Shown: piece by piece, positions 24,965-33,900 of the stretch | How the letters are laid out: every line of letters begins with the position of its first letter | Position numbering within the stretch: position 1 is the stretch's first letter | Assembly (NCBI GenBank): GCA_016710335.1 | Contig: JADJXQ010000003.1 | Location: 368,004-432,003, forward strand | Reading direction: 5' to 3' | Length of the DNA stretch: 64,000 nucleotides | Source of the DNA: Rhodospirillales bacterium | GTDB taxonomy: Bacteria > Pseudomonadota > Alphaproteobacteria > Rhodospirillales > Defluviicoccaceae | Translations under genes and position numbers: made by a program | The notes under the pieces: generated by a model | What the model was told of the DNA's origin: nothing | Database searches by the model: none | Seen by the model: only the letters and a program-made list of their open reading frames with translations

Positions 24965-25477
24965 CTATGGCTTCGCTGACCGCTCTGACCTCCTGGCGCG
25001 GCCCAGGTCCCGCCGATCGCCGGCGAGATGAATGACGCGCAGGGTCTCTGCCCATAGATCGAGCCCGGCGAGATCATCCACAGCAACCCACGCCGCCTCG
25101 GTAGCGTCATCGCCGGGCACGGGATCGCCGCCGAGCCAGTCGGCAATCACGTCCACCAAGGTGTAGTGGAAGCGAATGGGGCCATCCGGCGTCACCCGGT
25201 CGATATAATCGACCACGTCGACCACTCCTTGAACGCCGATTGTCGTGCCGGTTTCCTCGAGCACTTCGCGCTCGGCGGCAGCGAACACGGTCTCGCCCAG
25301 GCGCTGGCGCCCTCCCGGCAAGCTCCACTCGCCTTGGCGCGGAGGATTGGCCCGGCGCACCAGAAGCACCCGGTCGTCTCGCAGCACGACGACGCCGACG
25401 CCGACGATGGGGCGCTGCGGGGTAAGGGCCACCGGAGAGGAGCGACCGGGAAGGCCGGGAACGGGTGCCGTTAACAT
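24965..25477 (-). CDS. Nudix hydrolase
   Basis: About 170 residues from the ATG at 25477. The full Nudix box Gx5Ex7REUxEExGU is present as GRQRLGETVFAAAEREVLEETG near residue 60. The preceding RPIVGVGVVVLRDDRVLLVRRANPPRQGEWSLPGG is typical of ADP-ribose/NADH-type pyrophosphatases. The enzyme would hydrolyse a nucleoside diphosphate linked to another group; the substrate is not predictable. The frame is open to an ATG at 25567, but that extension lacks similarity and would nearly reach the divergent hydrolase gene. Confidence 0.85.
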   Translation of the reverse strand: MLTAPVPGLPGRSSPVALTPQRPIVGVGVVVLRDDRVLLVRRANPPRQGEWSLPGGRQRLGETVFAAAEREVLEETGTTIGVQGVVDVVDYIDRVTPDGPIRFHYTLVDVIADWLGGDPVPGDDATEAAWVAVDDLAGLDLWAETLRVIHLAGDRRDLGRARRSERSAKP

Positions 25478-25590
25478 GCGGAGCTTTGCTCTTTCGCTGC
25501 CGGGAACTTCTCTTATAAGCTGCGAGACGGCGCGCCGCCACGGGCTTGTGGCCGCGACAGGGCGCATGCGGACGAGGGAAGGGCGAGAGA

Positions 25591-26463
25591 ATGTTCGACG
25601 GCTTCAGCTCCTGCGACATCGCAGTGGCGGAGACGACGATCCACACCTGTCACGGCGGGTCCGGGCCGCCGCTGCTGCTGCTGCACGGGTACCCCCAGAC
25701 CCACGTCATCTGGCACAAGATCGCGCCGCGCCTCGCCGAATGCTTCACCGTCGTCGCCACCGACCTGAGAGGCTACGGCGACAGCGGCAAGCCGCCGTCG
25801 GACGACCGCCACCTCGCCTACTCCAAACGCAAGACCGCCGTGGACCAGGTCCAAGTGATGGCGCATCTCGGATTCGAGCGGTTCTTCGTCGCCGGGCATG
25901 ACCGCGGCGGGCGGGTGGCCCACCGCATGGCGCTCGATCATCCGGGCGCCGTCGCCCGTGTGGCGGTGCTGGATATCGTGCCGACCCACAAGATCTTCTC
26001 CACCGTGAATCAGGCCGTGGCCACTGGCTACTACCATTGGTTCTTTCTGATACAAGGTGACGGCCTCCCGGAAACCCTGATCGGCCGCGATCCGGCCTAC
26101 TACCTGAAGCGCAAGCTTGCCCAGTGGGGCGGCAACATGGGTGCATTCACGGATGAGGCGTTGGCGGAATACGTGCGCTGCTTCTCGGATCCTGCCTGCA
26201 TCCACGCCAGTTGCGAAGACTACCGCGCCGCCGCCAGCATCGACCTGGAGCATGACGAAGCAGACATGGAGCGGAAGGTGAGCTGCCCGTTGCTGGCGCT
26301 GTGGGGAGAGAAGGGGCTGATGGAGCGACACTTTGACGTGCTCATGACGTGGCGGGAGCGGGCGGCCGATGTGCGCGGCGGCGCTCTTCCGTGCGGGCAC
26401 TTTCTCCCCGAGGAAGCGCCGGACCAGACCGCCGCCGAACTGATCGCGTTTTTCTCAACCTGA
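25591..26463 (+). CDS. Haloacetate (fluoroacetate) dehalogenase, alpha/beta hydrolase
   Basis: A 290-residue alpha/beta hydrolase beginning MFDGFSSCDI. The nucleophile region VAGHDRGGRVAHR places Asp104, Arg105 and Arg108. Asp128 (VLDIVP), His149-Trp150 (GYYHWFF), Tyr210 (CEDYR) and His269 (CGHF) complete the set known in fluoroacetate dehalogenases: nucleophile, two carboxylate-binding arginines, halide-stabilising His/Trp/Tyr and the base. These align almost residue for residue with the numbering known for the Delftia/Burkholderia enzyme. The product would be glycolate plus halide. Epoxide hydrolases share the fold but lack the His-Trp pair. It diverges from the Nudix gene; no transporter lies beside it. 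Confidence 0.82.
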   Translation: MFDGFSSCDIAVAETTIHTCHGGSGPPLLLLHGYPQTHVIWHKIAPRLAECFTVVATDLRGYGDSGKPPSDDRHLAYSKRKTAVDQVQVMAHLGFERFFVAGHDRGGRVAHRMALDHPGAVARVAVLDIVPTHKIFSTVNQAVATGYYHWFFLIQGDGLPETLIGRDPAYYLKRKLAQWGGNMGAFTDEALAEYVRCFSDPACIHASCEDYRAAASIDLEHDEADMERKVSCPLLALWGEKGLMERHFDVLMTWRERAADVRGGALPCGHFLPEEAPDQTAAELIAFFST

Positions 26464-26515
26464 GGATGCTCGACGGACGATCCATGGATTTCTCCTGCCA
26501 TCGAACCCTGACGAC

Positions 26516-27394
26516 ATGACCACCGGCACGACCGATCCGCTGCCAGGTCCTGGGCGCGACTCCGGGCACCGAAGCAAGCGACGCAAAGGGCAGGCGCCGG
26601 GAGCCGATGTTGGCGGCGACGACCGTCCGTCGCGCGACCGGCACATGGGGTTCGGCGCCAAGTTGCGCGCCTATCTGCTCGCCGGCGTTCTGATCACCGC
26701 GCCGATCTCCATCACGTTGTACCTCGCGTGGGCGGTGGTCAGCTTCATCGACGCGCGGGTCACCCCGTTGATCCCCGCCAGGTACAACCCCGAAAGCTAC
26801 CTGCCGTTCGCGGTGCCGGGGCTCGGGGTGCTGGTGCTGATCGTCCTGTTGATCCTGATTGGCGCGCTGACCGCCGGCTATGTCGGCCGCCTGTTGTTGC
26901 GCATCTACGAAGGCCTGCTGAGCCGCATGCCGATCGTGCGCAGCGTATACGGCGCCATCAAGCAGATCATCGAGACCATCCTGGCGCAGCAGTCCCCGGC
27001 CTTCAGCCAAGCGGTACTGGTGGAATATCCGCGGCGCGGGTTGTGGGCCATCGCCTTCATCACCGGCACCACCGAAGGCGAGGTCCAGAACATCACCGAC
27101 GAAGAAGTCATCAACGTGTTTCTGCCCACTACACCGAACCCGACGTCCGGATTTCTGTTGTTCGTCCCACGGCGAGACCTCATTCCGCTCAGCATGAGCG
27201 TCGAAGATGCGGCCAAGATGGTTGTCTCCGGCGGCATCGTCACTCCGCCGGACCGCCGGTCTCCCGAACAGCGGGCACGCTCCCGGATCACCGTCGCCGG
27301 GCGCGACAACATCGACATCGTCCGCGTGCAGGAACGTCAGCGCCCGGCGCTCGGCGAACAAGTCCAAGGGCGGGACCGCGTTGCCGAAGACTGA
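26516..27394 (+). CDS. DUF502 inner-membrane protein
   Basis: A 292-residue protein with a 43-residue basic, disordered N-terminus and two strong membrane segments (LRAYLLAGVLITAPISITLYLAWAVVSFI near 50, and VLVLIVLLILIGALTAGYVG near 105). It then shows the DUF502 core LLSRMPIVRSVYGAIKQIIETIL and AVLVEYPRRGLWAIAFITG, ending in the conserved PTTPNPTSGFLLFVPRRDL. Function is unknown; the plant relatives are the LIKE-COV proteins. A second ATG at 26645 immediately before the core would remove the disordered tail and is an alternative start. Confidence 0.85.
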   Translation: MTTGTTDPLPGPGRDSGHRSKRRKGQAPGADVGGDDRPSRDRHMGFGAKLRAYLLAGVLITAPISITLYLAWAVVSFIDARVTPLIPARYNPESYLPFAVPGLGVLVLIVLLILIGALTAGYVGRLLLRIYEGLLSRMPIVRSVYGAIKQIIETILAQQSPAFSQAVLVEYPRRGLWAIAFITGTTEGEVQNITDEEVINVFLPTTPNPTSGFLLFVPRRDLIPLSMSVEDAAKMVVSGGIVTPPDRRSPEQRARSRITVAGRDNIDIVRVQERQRPALGEQVQGRDRVAED

Positions 27395-27517
27395 AGCGCA
27401 TTGATGAAGTGGCTGGCAGGTTGATTACCTGCAGAACGACGAATTCAGGGGACACATGCTGGACGGTTCTTTCGGGCTGCGGGTTCACGCCGACTTCGTC
27501 GTCAAGTTCGCAGGTCC

Positions 27518-28309
27518 ATGATCACCGACGGGCTCAGCGTCTTTACGCTCGGCGTCCTCGGCAGCTTCGCTGCCGGAGCGTTTACCGCCGTCGGCGCTCT
27601 ACCGGTTTTTTTCGGCCGCGACATGAGCGACCTCGGGCGGACGATGATGCTCGCCGCCGCCGCCGGGATCATGCTCGGCGCGACGGTGTTCTCGCTGATC
27701 GTGCCGGGCCTCGAGATCGTGGAGGGACGCACCGGCAGCCCGGTACATGCGGCGCTGGTGGTCGGCGCCGGCGTCTTGCTCGGCGCTCTGACCATCTGGA
27801 TCGTGCACGCCGCCGTACCGCACGAGCACTTCGTCAAAGGCGCGGAGGAGGGCAGGCTGCTGATCCACCTCGGCCGCCACTGGCTGTTCATCGTCGCCAT
27901 CACCCTTCACAACTTTCCGGAAGGCATGAGCGTCGGCGTCTCCTACGGCGGCGGCGACATCGGCGCCGGGTTGGCGGTGACCATCGGCATCGCCATCCAG
28001 AACATGCCGGAAGGACTGGCGGTCGCCGCGTCGCTCGTCAGCGAAGGCTTCGAACGCATGCGCGCCTTCCGCATCGCGGTGCTGACCGGGCTGGTGGAGC
28101 CGATTGGCGGCATCATCGGCGCCGCCGCCGGCAGCTTCAGCGAGGCGTTGCTGCCGTGGGGGCTGACCTTCGCCGCCGGCGCCATGCTGTTCGTCATCTC
28201 CGGCGAGGTGATCCCGGAAACCCACCGCCGCGGCACCGAACACCGCGCCACCTTCGGCCTCGTGCTCGGTTTCATCGCGATGATGCTGCTCGACGTCACC
28301 CTCGGCTGA
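27518..28309 (+). CDS. ZIP-family divalent metal transporter
   Basis: A 263-residue membrane protein with about eight helices. The two metal-binding signatures are HNFPEGMSVGVSYGGG in helix 4 (near 128) and QNMPEGLAVAASL in helix 5 (near 160), as in the ZupT/GufA group. It would move zinc or another divalent cation across the inner membrane. The stop codon lies inside the first unit of a 17-bp triplicated sequence. It is convergent with recG. Confidence 0.88.
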   Translation: MITDGLSVFTLGVLGSFAAGAFTAVGALPVFFGRDMSDLGRTMMLAAAAGIMLGATVFSLIVPGLEIVEGRTGSPVHAALVVGAGVLLGALTIWIVHAAVPHEHFVKGAEEGRLLIHLGRHWLFIVAITLHNFPEGMSVGVSYGGGDIGAGLAVTIGIAIQNMPEGLAVAASLVSEGFERMRAFRIAVLTGLVEPIGGIIGAAAGSFSEALLPWGLTFAAGAMLFVISGEVIPETHRRGTEHRATFGLVLGFIAMMLLDVTLG

Positions 28310-28351
28310 CCCGGAATCTCGGCTGACCCAGAATCTCGGCTGACCCGGTAT
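28301..28351. repeat. 17-bp tandem repeat, three copies, covering the ZIP stop codon
   Basis: Units CTCGGCTGACCCGGAAT (28301-28317), CTCGGCTGACCCAGAAT (28318-28334) and CTCGGCTGACCCGGTAT (28335-28351) follow each other without gaps. The first contains the TGA stop of the ZIP gene. Since 17 is not a multiple of three, loss or gain of copies does not alter the protein. Confidence 0.9.
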
Positions 28352-28358
28352 CGTACCG

Positions 28359-28377
28359 CCGGGGGCGGCCCCCCCTC
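28359..28377. terminator. GC-rich hairpin between convergent ZIP and recG genes
   Basis: A GGGGG-CGG-CCCCC type stem at about 28360-28373, followed by CCTCTAG, lies between the two convergent stop codons. It could end transcription from the ZIP side, but the loop is only three bases and there is no T-run. Confidence 0.35.
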
Positions 28378-28383
28378 TAGCCT

Positions 28384-30465
28384 TCATCCGGAGCGCAGGT
28401 AGCGGACGGCGACGTCGCGCTCGAACAGGTAGAGGAGGGTGCGGAGCGCCCGCCCGCGCTCGCTGGCGAGTTCCGGATCCCGGTTCAGGATCAACCGCGC
28501 ATCGTCACGGGCGGCGACGAGCAGTTCGGCGTGGCTGTCGAGGTCGGCGAGGCGGAAGGACGGCATGCCGCTCTGGCGGGTGCCGAGCAACTCGCCGGCG
28601 CCGCGGAGCCGCAGGTCTTCTTCGGCGATCCGGAATCCGTCCTCGGTCTCGCGCATGATGGCAAGCCGCGCCCGCGCCGCCTCGCCCAGCGGCGGCGCAT
28701 AGACCAGGAGGCAGGTCGACGCCGCCTCACCGCGTCCAATCCGGCCGCGAAGCTGGTGCAGCTGCGCGAGGCCGAAGCGCTCGGCGTGCTCGATGACCAT
28801 CACCGTCGCCGCCGGGACGTCGACACCGACCTCGACCACGGTGGTGGCGACCAGGAGATCGACCTCGCCGCCGGCGAAATCAGCCATGGCGCGGTCCTTG
28901 TCGGGGCCCTTCAGGCGGCCGTGGACGAGACCGACGCGCGCACCGAAGCGGGCGCGCAACTCGCGGAAACGCTCCTCCGCTGCCGACACGTCCACCACGT
29001 CGGATTCCTCCACCAGCGGGCAGATCCAGTAGGCCCTGGCGCCGGCGTCGAGGCTGCGGCCGACGGCGGCGACCACATCGTCGAGTCGGTCGGCGGGCAC
29101 CACGCGGGTGTCGACCGGGCGGCGCCCCGGCGGCTTTTCAAGGAGCTTGCTGACGTCCATGTCGCCATAGGCGGTCATCATCAGGGTGCGCGGGATCGGC
29201 GTCGCGGTCATCACCAGGATGTCGACCGCCCTCCCCTTGGAGGCGAGGTCGAGGCGCTGGTGGACCCCGAAGCGATGCTGCTCGTCGAACACCACCAGCG
29301 CCAGGTCGGCGAACGCCACATCGGACTGGAACAGCGCGTGGGTGCCGACGACGATGCCGATGTCGCCTGTCCCGAGGGCGTCGAGGATGGCGCTTCGGTT
29401 CTTGCCTTTCTCGCGGCCGGTGAGCAGCGCGGCGCGAACTCCGGCGGCGGCCGCCAGCGGCCCGATTGTCGCCAGGTGCTGGCGCGCCAGGATCTCCGTC
29501 GGCGCCATTAGCGCCGCTTGCACACCGCTCTCCACCGCCGTCAGCATGGCGAGCAGCGCCACCACCGTCTTGCCGCTGCCGACGTCGCCCTGCAGCAGCC
29601 GCAACATGCGGGTCTCGGCCGCCATGTCGGCGGTGATCTCGGCGACGGCGCGGCGCTGAGACTCCGTCAAGGCAAATCCGACGGCATTCAGGGCGCGGGC
29701 GGCCGACACGCCGTCTGCGCGGATCGCCCGGCCGGCGGCGTGGCGCTGGCGGCGGCGGACCAATGCCAAAGCAAGCTGATTGGCGAGGAGTTCGTCGTAG
29801 GCAAGCCGCGACCGCGCCGGCGCCAGCGGTAGCAGCGCCGCTTCGCCGTCGGGAGCGTGCACGGCCATCAGGGCGGACCGCCAGGGCTGCCAGGCGTTGC
29901 GGGTGACGAAGGCCGGATCCTGCCATTCCGGCAAATCCGGCGCCCGATCGAGGGCGGCGCGGATGATCTTGCCGAGCCCGCGGGGCGTAAGGCCGGCTGT
30001 CAACGGATAGACGGGCTCGATCTCCGGCAACGTGTGGCGCTGATCGAGGGGAACGATGTAGTCCGGATGCGCCATCTGCACGTCGGCGCCGAAACGCTCG
30101 ATGCGGCCGCTCACCACGCACTCGGCGCCCACCGGCAACGCCCTCGAGAGGTAGTCCGCGCGGGGATGAAAGAACACAAGGGTAAGAACGCCGGATGGAT
30201 CGCTGCACAGCACCTTGTACGGGTAGCGAGACGAGGAGGGCGGCTGGTGGGCCCGCACCAGCACCGTAACCGTGGCGACCGCGCCGGCGCGGGCGGCGGC
30301 GACGGCGGGGCGATAGCGGCGGTCGACGATCCCCGCCGGCAGATGCCACAGCAGATCGACCACCCGCTGTCCGGCGAGGCGCTCGATCAGCTTGGCGACG
30401 CGCGGGCCGACGCCAGGCAAGGCCCGAGCTTCGGCGAACAAGGGGTACAGCACTTCAGGGCGCAT
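28384..30465 (-). CDS. recG: ATP-dependent DNA helicase RecG
   Basis: A 693-residue superfamily-2 helicase of normal RecG length. The N-terminal wedge domain (PGVGPRVAKLIERL, then RIERFGADVQMAHPDYI) is followed by Walker A LLQGDVGSGKTVVALLAML near 293, the DEQHRFG box (LVVFDEQHRFGVHQR) near 395 and motif III VMTATPIPRTLMMTAYGD. The helicase C-terminal half holds LRGRIGRG and the RecG TRG-like ending. RecG remodels stalled replication forks and R-loops. It diverges from sdhE across a 72-base gap, an arrangement typical of alphaproteobacteria. Confidence 0.96.
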   Translation of the reverse strand: MRPEVLYPLFAEARALPGVGPRVAKLIERLAGQRVVDLLWHLPAGIVDRRYRPAVAAARAGAVATVTVLVRAHQPPSSSRYPYKVLCSDPSGVLTLVFFHPRADYLSRALPVGAECVVSGRIERFGADVQMAHPDYIVPLDQRHTLPEIEPVYPLTAGLTPRGLGKIIRAALDRAPDLPEWQDPAFVTRNAWQPWRSALMAVHAPDGEAALLPLAPARSRLAYDELLANQLALALVRRRQRHAAGRAIRADGVSAARALNAVGFALTESQRRAVAEITADMAAETRMLRLLQGDVGSGKTVVALLAMLTAVESGVQAALMAPTEILARQHLATIGPLAAAAGVRAALLTGREKGKNRSAILDALGTGDIGIVVGTHALFQSDVAFADLALVVFDEQHRFGVHQRLDLASKGRAVDILVMTATPIPRTLMMTAYGDMDVSKLLEKPPGRRPVDTRVVPADRLDDVVAAVGRSLDAGARAYWICPLVEESDVVDVSAAEERFRELRARFGARVGLVHGRLKGPDKDRAMADFAGGEVDLLVATTVVEVGVDVPAATVMVIEHAERFGLAQLHQLRGRIGRGEAASTCLLVYAPPLGEAARARLAIMRETEDGFRIAEEDLRLRGAGELLGTRQSGMPSFRLADLDSHAELLVAARDDARLILNRDPELASERGRALRTLLYLFERDVAVRYLRSG

Positions 30466-30537
30466 GGAGGAGACGCATGGCGGCTGACAGGACGGTTGCG
30501 AGCCGCTATATCACAGGCGCATCGAGCGAGGGGACCA

Positions 30538-30813
30538 ATGTTGAACGACACCACGGCGCCGGACGCGGCGCGCAAGCGCCTGTTCTTTCGCTGCCACCAC
30601 ACCGGCATGAAAGAGAACGACCTGTTGTTCGGCACATTCGCCCAGCGGCACCTCGCCGACCTCACCGACGAGGAGGTTGCGTGGCTGGAAGCGTTGCTGG
30701 TCAACAACGACGATCCAGACCTCTACAACTGGATCACCGGCAGGGAGCCGACGCCGGCGGCCCTCGACCACCCGGTCATGGACATGCTCAAGCGCTTCAA
30801 GTTCAAGTCGTAG
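30538..30813 (+). CDS. sdhE: Succinate dehydrogenase assembly factor SdhE (DUF339)
   Basis: A 91-residue protein from the ATG at 30538, with GAGGGGA four bases upstream. It carries the flavinator motif RKRLFFRCHHTGMKENDLLFGTFAQRHLADL; the usual RGxxE region appears as HHTGMKENDLL, as in many alphaproteobacteria. It helps insert covalent FAD into SdhA. The frame remains open more than 600 bases further upstream, antisense to recG, which is a high-GC artefact. Mfd follows in the same direction. Confidence 0.9.
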   Translation: MLNDTTAPDAARKRLFFRCHHTGMKENDLLFGTFAQRHLADLTDEEVAWLEALLVNNDDPDLYNWITGREPTPAALDHPVMDMLKRFKFKS

Positions 30814-30840
30814 CCCCTTTGAATCGTAAGCCGTCGTTTC

Positions 30841-30907
30841 CCTCAACCCAGCCCTCTCCCGCAAGTCGGAGAGGGACGGACTCGCGGAAGCGGGAGGGTG
30901 AAGGGCT
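30841..30907. repeat. Intergenic inverted repeat (CCCTCTCC...GGAGAGGG element)
   Basis: CCCTCTCC (30852-30859) and GGAGAGGG (30868-30875) form an 8-bp perfect stem with an 8-base loop. An outer pair AGCCCT / AGGGCT (about 30850 and 30901) flanks it. The string resembles the dispersed CCCTCACCC...GGGAGAGGG extragenic palindromes of many proteobacterial genomes. It may also terminate sdhE transcripts. Confidence 0.65.
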
Positions 30908-30955
30908 GTCGCCGCGACGACGACGGCCGGACTCCGTGGATCGCTGGTAGGCGCT

Positions 30956-33900
30956 GTGCTCGAGTGTGCTGAACATCTGTCGACGCGCGGGCGCGTCGTC
31001 ATTGCCGGAGCGCCGGAAGGCTTCGATGCGCTGTTGCTTGGCGATGCTGCAAAGGCGCTCCCCGGCGGCCTCCTCGTGGTCTGCCGCGACGATGCGCGCC
31101 TGGCCCGCGCCGCCGAGGCGCTGGCGTTCTTCGCGCCGGAGGTGGAGGTCCTGTCCTTCCCGGCTTGGGACTGCCTGCCATACGACCGGGTGTCGCCGCG
31201 CGCAGACATCGTCAGCCGCCGCATCGACACCCTGACCCGCCTCTGCGAGGCGTCCGCAGGCAAGCAGGCGTCGCCGCGCATCGTCCTCACCACCGTCTCG
31301 GCGGCGTTGCAGCGGGTGGTTGCGCGCGCAGCGTTCGCGGGAGCAACGCTGGTCGCCGCCGCCGGGGAACGCCTGAAGCCCGAGGACCTGATCGCCTTTC
31401 TCGAGCGCCAGGGCTACGCCCGCGCCGAAACGGTTATGGAGCCGGGCGAATATGCGGTGCGCGGCGGCATCGTCGATCTGTTTCCGCCGGGGCGCGACGA
31501 GCCGCTGCGCTTCGACTTCTTCGGCGACGAGTTGGAAGTGATCCGCAGCTTCGATGCGGGCAGCCAGCGCAGCACAGGCGACGTCGAGATCTTCGAGCTC
31601 AAGCCGGTCAGCGAGGTGTCGTTATCGCCGGAGGCGATTACCCGCTTTCGCTCCGCCTACCGCGAACTGTTCGGCACCGTCCGCGACGACGACCCGCTTT
31701 ACGAAGCCGTCTCGGCGGGGCGACGGCATGTGGGCATGGAGCACTGGCTGCCGCTCTACCACGACCGGCTGGAGACGCTGTTCGACTATCTGCCGGACGC
31801 GGCGGTGGTCCTTGACCACCAGGCCGACCAGGCGCTGGGGGCGCGGCTCGATCTGATCGGGGAGTATTACGAGGCGCGGCGCACCATCACCGGGGCCGGA
31901 CTGGCGGCCAGCGCGCTGCCCTATCGCCCGGTCCCGCCGGGTATGCTGTTTCTTGACGGGGAAGGTTGGCGCGATCTGCTCGCCGAACGGCCGGTTGGAT
32001 TGCTGTCGCCGTTTGCCGTTCCTGATGACGCGCCGGCGGCGGTGGATGCCGGCGGCCGTCCCGGTCTCGACTTTACGCAGGCGCGCCAGCGGGAAGGCGT
32101 CAACGTGTTCGACGTGGTCGGCGAACGCATTCGCGACCACCGGCGCCGCGCCCGCCGCGTGGTCATCGCCGCCGTCTCGGCGGGCTCGCGCACCCGCCTC
32201 CAGCACATCCTGGCCGAGCACGGCCTCGACGCCGTCGTGCCGGTGGACTCCTGGGCCGAGGCCGGGCGCCTGCCGGAGCGCGCGGTGGCGATCGCGGTGC
32301 TCGATCTCGAACGCGGCTGCAGTGCGCCGCGGCTGGCGCTGATCACCGAGCAGGACATTCTCGGCGACCGCCTGACGCGGCGGTCGGGGCGGCGCCTCAG
32401 GCCGGAGAACTTCATCACCGAGGCGTCGTCGCTCACTCCGGGCGATCTGGTGGTGCACGTCGATCACGGCATCGGCAAGTATGACGGCCTCGAAGCCATC
32501 ACCGCCGGCGGCGCGCCCCATGACTGCCTCAGGATCGTCTATGCCGGCGGCGACAAGCTCTACATCCCGGTCGAAAACATCGAGATGGTCAGTCGCTTCG
32601 GCTCCGAGAGCGCCGGGGTGCAGCTCGACCGTCTCGGCGGCGCTTCCTGGCAGGCGCGGAAGGCGCGGCTCAAGCAGCGCATTCGCGACATGGCGGACGA
32701 GTTGATCAAGATCGCGGCTGCCCGCACCCTCAAACCGGCGCCGGTAGTGACGGCGCCGGAGGGGCTCTATGACGAGTTCTGCGCCCGGTTCCCGTTCGTG
32801 GAAACCGAGGACCAGGCCCGCGCCATCGGCGAAGTCCTTGAAGACCTGATGGCGGGGCGGCCAGCCGACCGCCTGATCTGCGGCGACGTCGGGTTCGGCA
32901 AGACCGAGGTGGCGCTGCGCGCCGCGTTCGTGACGGCCATGGAAGGCCGACAGGTCGCCGTGGTGGTGCCGACGACGCTGCTCTGCCGCCAGCACTACCA
33001 GACGTTCGCCGCGCGCTTCGCGGGCTACCCGGTGCGCATCGCCCAGTTGTCGCGGCTGGTAGCGCCCAAGGACGCCGACGCGGTGCGCGCGGGGCTCGCC
33101 GACGGCAGCATCGACGTCATCGTCGGCACCCACGCGCTGCTCGCCGGGAGGATCCGGTTCCACGACCTGGGATTGCTGGTCATCGACGAGGAGCAGCACT
33201 TCGGCGTCGCCCACAAGGAAGCGCTGAAGAAGCTCAAGTCCGAGGTGCACGTGCTGACGCTCACCGCCACTCCCATCCCGCGCACCCTGCAGATGGCGCT
33301 GGCCGGGGTGCGCGAGTTGAGCCTGATCGCAACGCCGCCCATCGACCGCATCGCCGTCCGCACGTTCGTGCTGCCGTTCGATCCGGTGGTGATTCGCGAG
33401 GCGATACTCCGGGAGCGGTTGCGCGGCGGCCAGACCTTCTATGTCTGTCCTCGCATCGAGGATCTGGGCGAGGTGGGCAAGACCCTGAAGGCGCTGGTGC
33501 CGGAGATCAAGGTGGTGACGGCGCACGGCCGCCTGTCGCCTCGCGATCTGGAGGCGGCGGTCAGCGCCTTCTACGACGGATCCTATGACGTGTTGCTGTC
33601 CACGAACATCATCGAATCCGGCCTCGATCTTCCCGCCGTCAACACCATCATCATTCACCGCGCCGACATGTTCGGGCTGGCGCAGCTCTACCAGCTGCGG
33701 GGCCGGGTCGGACGTTCGAAGGTGCGCGCCTACGCCTACCTGACCCTGCCGGCGCGACGCAAGGTCACCCCCGCCGCGCAAAAGCGCCTGGAAGTGATGC
33801 AGGCTCTCGATTCGCTCGGCGCCGGGTTCGCGCTCGCCAGCCACGACCTGGACATCCGCGGCGCCGGCAACCTGCTCGGCGACGAGCAGTCCGGCCACAT

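Noticed and set aside
26728..28326. 532-residue frame spanning the DUF502 and ZIP genes
   Set aside because: It is out of frame with both conserved proteins and made of Arg/Pro/His-rich sequence.
29857..30537. Upstream extension of the sdhE frame
   Set aside because: It is antisense to recG and lacks similarity; the short SdhE protein starts at 30538 with its own ribosome site.
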